From Demequinaceae bacterium UBA4004 (GTDB lineage: Bacteria; Actinomycetota; Actinomycetes; Actinomycetales; Demequinaceae), in NCBI GenBank assembly GCA_002384765.1, contig DGBM01000290.1, positions 1 to 17,658 on the forward strand: a stretch of 17,658 nt of DNA, in the 5' to 3' direction. The position numbers and the translations under genes are program-made. Below are positions 1 to 5,212 of this stretch, piece after piece. The notes beneath the pieces were generated by a model. It was given only the letters and a program-made list of their open reading frames with translations, was not told the DNA's origin and did no database searches. Each line of letters begins with the position of its first letter. The stretch's first letter is position 1.

Positions 1-10
1 CGAGTCCGCG

Positions 11-739
11 GTGACGCCCGCCGGTGAGCCCGGCTGGCGACTGCCGAGTTGGATCGCGCTGTGCGTCGGCCTGCTGCTCCTGATCGGGACATCGATGGTC
101 GGTGAGCTGGTGACCTCCCGCGGCGCCGCGGGGACCGGTGAGCTGGCGTTCTCCGTGGACCTCTCGAAGGACCGGAACCCGATCGGAGTCGTGCTCAGCC
201 AGTCGATCTCGACGGTGCTCGGGCCGATCATGACGCCGGTGCTGGTCCTCGTGAGCTGCGTGTTCCTGTGGCGACGCAACGCGCGGTTGACCGCCGCCCT
301 TCTCCCTGTGCTGGCGGCGTTCGGGTGGCTCGCCTCGGGAGTGGTCAAGAGAGTCGTGAACCGCGGCCGCCCCCCGAGCGATGTCGTGAACGCCGTCCTG
401 CTGGAGAACGCACCCGACAGCTTCCCGTCCGGGCACACCGCGCTCACCACGGCGGTGTTCGCGGCCCTGGTGACGATCGCCTGGATGCTGCGACGGCGGT
501 TCATCGAGCGAGTCTGGATCACCGTCGTCGGCGTGCTCGTCGTCGGCGTGGTCGCCGCGTCGCGCCTCTACCTCGGGGTGCACTACCTCTACGACGTCCT
601 CGCCGCGCCGCTGGTGGCGATCGGAGGCGTGCTGGTCGCGGCGTATCTGGTGCCGCGGCTGATGCTGCTGCTGGCCGGTCGCAGTACGCGGGCCGCGGGC
701 TGGCTGGACTCGGTCACCAGGCCGGGTCCCCCGTCCTGA
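11..739 (+). CDS. PAP2-family membrane phosphatase
   Basis: Integral membrane phosphatase of the PAP2 (type 2 phosphatidic acid phosphatase) superfamily, which usually dephosphorylates lipid phosphates or polyprenyl diphosphates at the membrane. All three signature motifs are visible in the 242 residues: K113-x6-R120-P121, PSGHT at 139-143 and SR-x5-H-x3-D at 184-195 (S184, R185, H191, D195). Several hydrophobic helices surround them (about 13-32, 70-88, 92-112, 144-160, 168-186, 197-218). The length is normal for bacterial PAP2 proteins and no catalytic residue is missing. The start is uncertain: a GTG at position 11 is used, but the frame is open to the window edge and no ribosome binding site can be judged, so the gene may begin outside. 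The substrate cannot be told from sequence. It converges with the next gene and looks like ordinary chromosome outside the island. Confidence 0.85.
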   Translation: MTPAGEPGWRLPSWIALCVGLLLLIGTSMVGELVTSRGAAGTGELAFSVDLSKDRNPIGVVLSQSISTVLGPIMTPVLVLVSCVFLWRRNARLTAALLPVLAAFGWLASGVVKRVVNRGRPPSDVVNAVLLENAPDSFPSGHTALTTAVFAALVTIAWMLRRRFIERVWITVVGVLVVGVVAASRLYLGVHYLYDVLAAPLVAIGGVLVAAYLVPRLMLLLAGRSTRAAGWLDSVTRPGPPS

Positions 740-804
740 GCTGCGTTCTGTGTGACTGCCGCGTATGTGTTGTGTGCGCTCTGCTCTCCTTGACGAAGGT
801 CGGC

Positions 805-1452
805 TCAGCCGGACAGTTGGGAGCCAGCTATGTTCGGGACGGCGGCCGGCCGTGGAGGGCGTAGCCCGTTCTCTTTGAGTTCCAGCTCTCCCAGCACCCG
901 GATCATCTCGGGGTCCTTGGCGCGCCATCCCCGGACCGGGTCGTCGCTGATCCGAGCGAGCACGTGCATCGGCTGCGAGGCCAGGGCGCGCAGCGCAAAG
1001 AGGTCGAGGTCGGCGTTGGAGTCGATGAACCGCTGGCCCGCGGTCGCTCGTCGCGCGAAGCGGTAGCGCCTTGGGAGGTAGAACGCGATCCAGACGAGGA
1101 TCGGGATCGCGGCGATCGAGAGGCCCAGCCAGTCCGCCAGGTTCTGCACGGCGTCGGCGGTGCCGCGGCCGGCACTGGCGATACCGTCGGCCGCGTCGCG
1201 GGCGGCATTGAACGGCTTCGCGACGTCATCGCCGATGAGCGGAACGTCCTCAAGCGTGTTTCCGGCGTCCTTGAGGGCGTCGCTGAGGCCGGTGGCCGAC
1301 GCGTCGATCTCCAGGCCCGGGGTCGCCAGCGACGTGGTGCTGTCGTGCACGACGCCGCCGACCCAGATCCATAGCGCGATCCAGGCCAGCAGGAGCAGAT
1401 CGCCGAGGATCTGGCGCATACGACGGACCGGGGTGGCGGCATACAGTCTCAT
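805..1452 (-). CDS. Two-helix membrane protein of unknown function
   Basis: I do not recognise this family. The 215-residue product has one hydrophobic helix at about 18-37 and a second at about 109-126. Between them is a 70-residue stretch rich in Asp and Ala that should lie outside the membrane (short N-terminal tail inside). A basic segment with PRRYRFARR follows the second helix, which agrees with the positive-inside rule and puts the C-terminal ~85 residues in the cytoplasm. The ATG at 1452 lacks a clear Shine-Dalgarno sequence, so the start is tentative. It is convergent with the PAP2 gene, with only 65 bases between stops. The high-GC third positions match the flanking chromosome rather than the island that starts just upstream of it. 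Confidence 0.7.
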   Translation of the reverse strand: MRLYAATPVRRMRQILGDLLLLAWIALWIWVGGVVHDSTTSLATPGLEIDASATGLSDALKDAGNTLEDVPLIGDDVAKPFNAARDAADGIASAGRGTADAVQNLADWLGLSIAAIPILVWIAFYLPRRYRFARRATAGQRFIDSNADLDLFALRALASQPMHVLARISDDPVRGWRAKDPEMIRVLGELELKENGLRPPRPAAVPNIAGSQLSG

Positions 1453-1570
1453 CCCATCATCGTGCCCGGTCCGGCATTTCCCCAGCCTGCAACCCTCGCT
1501 ACAAGGAAGACCAACTCAGTCGGTCTCGGGTCTGGCCGAATCCTTGTCGCGTCACAAATGCGTTGTAGGT

Positions 1571-1598
1571 TTGGCGCATGTTAAGCGACGGGTATGGT
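1571..1598 (+). promoter_or_regulatory. Candidate sigma70-type promoter for the nuclease-like gene
   Basis: TTGGCG (1571-1576) and TATGGT (1593-1598) are spaced by 16 bases and each matches the consensus at four of six positions. Transcription would start near 1605, leaving a leader of about 50 bases before the ATG at 1656. A TTGT-N6-ACAA inverted repeat lies just upstream (1544-1557) and could be an operator. Both calls rest on inspection alone; matches this weak also occur by chance. Confidence 0.3.
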
Positions 1599-1655
1599 TG
1601 CGCCTGAGGGTTCCCCCACCGCCATCCGCACCAATTAGCCCGTATCGGAGAGCCG

Positions 1656-2528
1656 ATGCTCGATCCGCATTCCCCCATCCAACCCGATGAATCCCCCATC
1701 GAAACAGACCAGGGCCCACCCAAGGATGATCCCGCCGAGATGTACAACCATCTGCCAGAAGACGGGTCGACGATAACGAACCCCCGACTGCAGGCCGAGC
1801 TGGGATGGAGTGACGAGCGGTACTGGGCAGCGCGAGATCAACTCGAGGACGCAAAGCTGGTCGTCCGCGGCCGTGGACGGGGTGGCGTACTGCGCAGGAT
1901 CGTCGATACCCCCATTCCCAGCGAGAACACGACGGTTGTTGCGCACACGGTTACGACCACGGAAGAGGCTATTGAGGTCGTGGAAAGCACCACGGTCCGG
2001 GAAGACCTCCTCTATCAACCAATACTCTCTGTGCTGACGGGCGATTGGATACAGGACCGTCGATCCGACCCAATCGCTACAGAGATCACCGCACGACAGG
2101 GTCGCCGATCAACCGGCGGCACCTGGTCGCGACCAGATCTTGTCTCAGTGGAGGTCAAGGCATATGAGTACGTCCCCGGAAAATTTCTTGAGGTTGTGAC
2201 GTTCGAAGTCAAGCCGGTTGACGCGATCGATGTTTCTGCCGTGTACGAAGCACTCGCTCATCGACGTGCCGCAACCCACGCGTACGTGATGCTTCACGTA
2301 CCTTCCGATCAAACTTCGACATACGAGGCCGCCGTCACCGAGGTTCGACTGGTCGCACGTTCACACGGCATCGGACTAATAGTCATGGCTGATCCGGCAG
2401 ATTATTCGACGTGGGACGAACTCGAGGAGGCCGAGCGCGTTGAGGCAAATCCTGAGCGTCTCAACCAGTTCATCGAAAGCCAACTCAGCTCAAGGCTCAA
2501 GCGGAAACTTGCGCGGACGCTGCGGTGA
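1656..2528 (+). CDS. Winged-helix plus PD-(D/E)xK-like nuclease protein
   Basis: Probable DNA-binding nuclease-fold protein of 290 residues. After an acidic, Pro-rich tail (1-26), residues about 27-82 look like a winged helix: a helix with NPRLQAELGW, a recognition-like helix with YWAARDQLEDA, and a basic wing GRGRGG. The second half has a predicted PD-(D/E)xK core: RPD at 159-161, two strands, then FEVKP at 183-187, giving D161, E184 and K186 as candidate catalytic residues. A helix with YEALAHRRAATHAY (197-210) follows, as in restriction-endonuclease-like folds. The ATG at 1656 has GGAG five bases upstream. The gene stands alone on the plus strand at the left end of the defence island, opposite in direction to the rest. 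Function is inferred from motif spacing; a non-catalytic DNA-binding regulator is the alternative. Confidence 0.65.
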   Translation: MLDPHSPIQPDESPIETDQGPPKDDPAEMYNHLPEDGSTITNPRLQAELGWSDERYWAARDQLEDAKLVVRGRGRGGVLRRIVDTPIPSENTTVVAHTVTTTEEAIEVVESTTVREDLLYQPILSVLTGDWIQDRRSDPIATEITARQGRRSTGGTWSRPDLVSVEVKAYEYVPGKFLEVVTFEVKPVDAIDVSAVYEALAHRRAATHAYVMLHVPSDQTSTYEAAVTEVRLVARSHGIGLIVMADPADYSTWDELEEAERVEANPERLNQFIESQLSSRLKRKLARTLR

Positions 2529-2877
2529 TTAGAGCCGGCAAGGAGAAGGACTGAATCCTACTCGTTGGCACGTGTTTCGCGATAGAGGGCGGCAGACTCG
2601 CACGATTGTTCCCTATGAATCAGCCCAAGTTACCGCCGGTGTAGTTGCGTCGAGATCGCCGGCCGTCATGGGCCGCCCTGAACTGAGGCCGACGGACCGT
2701 TCCTGCTGTGGAAATAGCGTCCCATGACGCCTTCGCTTTGACCTCGGGCACCCACCGAGACGGCTGCCTGGATCCCTTAGCCCCGATGGGGCTAGGTACT
2801 GGACACCTGGTCAGCGGAGACGAGCAGACCATCCGCCAGTTCTCGAATCTGCCTCAGCAAAGACTCTGGTTCAGGGG
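2529..2877. other. Non-coding stretch between convergent loci, possible further helicase debris
   Basis: No gene with a convincing start, binding site or family resemblance was found on either strand. Minus-strand translation just beyond the helicase pseudogene gives acidic, linker-like sequence (DLTPEPESLLRQIRELADG in a third frame). This could be more of the decayed helicase C-terminus, which in this family has a variable linker before a final small domain. The region also carries one strong hairpin (listed separately). Confidence 0.4.
2776..2796 (-). terminator. Nine-base-pair hairpin, possible terminator
   Basis: Left arm 2776-2784 and right arm 2788-2796 pair over nine positions, including one G-T wobble, around the loop GAT; the core is TAGCCCC / GGGGCTA. 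It lies about 80 bases past the stop of the helicase pseudogene on the minus strand, where a terminator for the long minus-strand block would be expected. About 250 bases separate it from the end of the plus-strand nuclease-like gene. Neither strand has a T run after the stem, so it is not a classical intrinsic terminator. Confidence 0.3.
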
Positions 2878-3789
2878 TCAGATCACCGTGTGCGCCCTAA
2901 CCGTCACGTCCGCGCCCACCACTTCGCACATAGCACAGTCGGCGATTGATCGCACCACCGCATCACTATCGCGAACCCAGGTCGGCAGCCAGATACGTTC
3001 GACCCGGGACCAGCCCATGCGCCCGGCGAGCACCGTCGACGGAAGTCCTTCGCGGTCGCCAACGCTTCCGCGTTCTGCCCGGGCCGGGCCGGGCCGTCGA
3101 GCATGACCGCCACCCAGAACAGATCCTCGTCCGCGCGCACCGCGAGGTCGACGGTGAAGTCCGACAGGCCGACGTGGGTACGTACCTCAAGACCGGTGTC
3201 GCGCAGCGCCCGCTCGATCTGTTCCAGGTGGAGGTCCCGGGCGGCAGGGCATCGAAGTCCCGCGGCTTCAACACCATTGCGGGCGGCGAGCAGGTAGTCC
3301 TTGAGGTCGGCGAGCCGAACGGACGACGACCTGGAGAGATCGAGCTCGTGCGGTTCGAACGAGCAGAAGACGATGACCTGTTCCATCGCCCGGGTGATTG
3401 CTACGTTCAGCCGACGCTCCACCGGCACGGCTCAGCGGTCCCCAGTTGAGCGGGACCTTTCCGCCCGCGTCCGCCGCGAACGCGAGTGTGAAGAGGATCG
3501 TGTCGCGTTCGTCGCCCTGCACGTTCTCTAAGTTCTTGACGAACAGCGGCTCTTCGTCTCGCGACATTGCCGCATCGACGCGGTCGTCGGCCTGGCGTAC
3601 CTCGTCGAGGAGGTTAAGAATGTGGTCGGGCTGCCGAGTGTTGAAGGTGACCACGCCGATGCTCTGCTCTGGCTGTCGAGCCAGCAGCTGTCGGATCTCC
3701 GCGACGACGGCGTCGAAAGCGATTGGAGTTCGCGCGGATTCCGGTCCGCCGATTACCTCGCCGGGGAGAAGGCCCCTCGCGATCAGCAT
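2878..3789 (-). pseudogene. Decayed C-terminal part of a DUF4011/DUF3320-type SF1 helicase
   Basis: Remnant of a large Superfamily 1 (Upf1-like) helicase of the kind common in actinobacterial defence islands. The first frame (from 3789) has SIGVVTFNTRQ, then NVQGDERDTILF and PLNWGPLSRAGG, which are late helicase motifs. The sequence then slips near 3428: RRLNVAITRA and ADLKDYLLAA continue in another frame, consistent with loss of two bases between AGG and ERRLN. Next come THVGLSDFTVDLAV and VMLDGPA. A second slip near 3065-3085 restores the original frame for VGDREGLPSTVLAG and VERIWLPTWVRDSDAV, matching the DUF3320/endonuclease-like tail of such helicases. It ends at TGA 2878-2880. Intact members exceed 1,000 residues; only about 300 remain and the Walker A half is absent. 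The upstream end abuts the IS3 remnant, so an IS-associated deletion probably removed the rest. Confidence 0.8.
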
Positions 3790-4210
3790 CGGTGACCTGG
3801 TCGACGAGCCAGCGGTAGTAGGGCTGGCGGGCCAACTTCAGAACCCGGTATGTCGCCGTCACGGGCGTCCTAATCGGGGCATCCTTGGCGGCCAGCTCGC
3901 GGATGAAGCGGGATATATCATTTTTCCCGGCAGGTGGCCTGCGAGAGATAGGAAGCCGCGACGCAGCACCTCGTTCTCCTGCTCCAGCAGCGGGTTGCGG
4001 CGCCGCAGGTCACGCATCTCGGCGGACTGGTCGCTGGTGAAACCCGGCTTCGTCCCCTCCTCGACGTCGGATGCCTTGAGCCAGCCGGATCAGACATGAC
4101 TCGCTGATACCGAAATCAGCAGCGATCTGCTCGAGGTGGAAGTCAGGCTCACGGTTCCTCGCGACACGAATAATGTCGTCGCGGAACTCCTTCGGACACG
4201 GCTTCGGCAC
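3786..4210 (-). pseudogene. IS3-family transposase OrfA with start of OrfB, frameshifted
   Basis: OrfA opens with VPKPCPKEFRDDIIRVARNR, a helix-turn-helix domain typical of IS3-family OrfA, continuing to DFGISESCL. The GTG at 4210 is preferred to the ATG at 4219 because GGAAGG (4220-4225) touches the ATG but lies nine bases before the GTG. After SCLIR an extra C shifts the frame near 4090. The neighbouring frame then gives the leucine-zipper segment EMRDLRRRNPLLEQENEVLRR. A further shift leads to YLSQAHLPGKMIYP, and the OrfB N-terminus follows as TPVTATYRVLKLARQPYYRW before it breaks off at about 3786. The DDE catalytic domain is absent, so no active transposase can be made. The junction with the helicase fragment suggests this copy caused or was caught in a deletion. 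Confidence 0.75.
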
Positions 4211-4259
4211 GGTGTACATCCTTCCAGCGGCACCCTTTGGCCCCACAAGTCAGCTGTCA
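3786..4259 (-). mobile_element. Truncated IS3-family insertion sequence
   Basis: Partial insertion sequence of the IS3 family. One end is near 4259, where the element reads TGACAGCTGACTTGTGGGGC on the minus strand; TGA-type ends are usual in this family, but the exact end is inferred. The other end is missing: the orfB-like sequence stops after VTDAD and helicase sequence begins at about 3786-3790. About 470 bases remain, compared with more than 1.2 kb for a full element. No target-site duplication can be assessed because one end is gone. Confidence 0.7.
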
Positions 4260-4305
4260 CCTATCCGCGCAGAAGTCCGATAGCGGTAGTGCGGTCCTAC
4301 TCAGA

Positions 4306-5007
4306 TCAGTAACGACCTTTGGCGAACCGTTTTCGAGTTAGAACTTGAATCTGAAGCACGTTGAGATGGACTGGGTCGAGGTAGGTCAACTGGTCCTTAT
4401 CGACGAACGCCAGTTGTCCGATCGGCAACGCGGGGAAGCCGCGCGCATAGAGCTTTACTGTCCTCCCTATCCACGACTCACGCCTTAACCTCAGTTCGGT
4501 CCCACCTTGGACCCGCCGGTACGCGAGAAGGACGAACGCCTTGGCAGCCCGCAAACCGTAGCGCCTGCGATACCCAGCCGCGGACAATGGTTGCCCCTGC
4601 GTCATAGCCTGGCTGGGATACGTGGGGCTTGACCTGTTCCAAGTCGGGGCCGACCAGGCGGGGAAGGTCGAAAGCTGCCGAATGTCTGTACAGGGGTGCT
4701 TGGGCCAGGGCGGCCCCATTTCGTCGAAAAATACTCGGCTACCGTACGCATTCGACCAGAAGTAGACCAGCGCCCCACAGACCGGGCACATCGCATTGGG
4801 TTGCGCCCAGCGCGCGCTGTAGGGCTGCGGGATACGAACCGGAGGCGGCGGACGTGGAGGCGCCTTGAATCTATAGTCCCACTGCGGAGGCGGATGGCTC
4901 GTACCTGAACGGCCGAAATCGTCGCGCGTGACGCGGTGAGGCGACACCCAGTGAAGCGTACCGTTCTTGCTGCGACGGTAGTGCCCCTTCCGCTGATACG
5001 TTCCCAT
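4306..5007 (-). CDS. Cys/His-cluster protein behind hsdR, function unknown
   Basis: A 233-residue protein of unknown function, perhaps zinc-binding. The N-terminus is very basic and aromatic (GHYRRSKNG, LHWVSPHRVTRD), followed by a Pro-rich linker (38-62). A compact cluster then has CPVCG (74-78), FFDEMGPPWPKHPC (93-106) and candidate ligands C74, C77, H104 and C106. I recall similar FDE-GPPWPKH segments in uncharacterised bacterial proteins, some near restriction systems, but cannot confirm this here. The C-terminal part (135-233) is basic with predicted beta strands. The ATG at 5007 has no Shine-Dalgarno sequence of its own and overlaps the stop of a 16-codon ORF as TGATG, which suggests translational coupling. 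It lies 205 bases downstream of hsdR on the same strand and may be co-transcribed. It could be an accessory factor of the Type I system or a separate defence protein. Confidence 0.65.
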   Translation of the reverse strand: MGTYQRKGHYRRSKNGTLHWVSPHRVTRDDFGRSGTSHPPPQWDYRFKAPPRPPPPVRIPQPYSARWAQPNAMCPVCGALVYFWSNAYGSRVFFDEMGPPWPKHPCTDIRQLSTFPAWSAPTWNRSSPTYPSQAMTQGQPLSAAGYRRRYGLRAAKAFVLLAYRRVQGGTELRLRRESWIGRTVKLYARGFPALPIGQLAFVDKDQLTYLDPVHLNVLQIQVLTRKRFAKGRY

Positions 5008-5057
5008 CAGTCGCGAGTGGTCCCGTGCATAGCGAGGGCGACTTCTTCAAGCCTCAT
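5007..5057 (-). CDS. 16-codon leader-like ORF coupled to the Cys/His protein
   Basis: A short ORF, MRLEEVALAMHGTTRD, starts at ATG 5057 and has a strong GGAGGG (5066-5071 on the plus strand as CCCTCC) eight bases upstream. Its TGA shares one base with the ATG of the 233-residue protein (TGATG), and that larger gene has no ribosome binding site. Ribosomes loaded here could reinitiate on the larger gene. No protein family is evident. Alternatively it is just a landing site for ribosomes, or a chance ORF. Confidence 0.4.
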   Translation of the reverse strand: MRLEEVALAMHGTTRD

Positions 5058-5212
5058 ACCTCGCGCCCTCCGCGATGCGGCTGACGCTTCGAATGGAATT
5101 AGCACCGCTCAGTCGACCTTCATGCGAATCGCACCTCGTCGGATACGCGTGTTTCACGAGTACACCAAGCATTAATCGATGACAAGAGCCCCACACCTTC
5201 CGTTGAACATAC

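Noticed and set aside
1453..1655. tRNA or attachment site at the left island edge
   Set aside because: No cloverleaf-like sequence was found, and no direct repeat was recognised shared with the 14600-15000 region.
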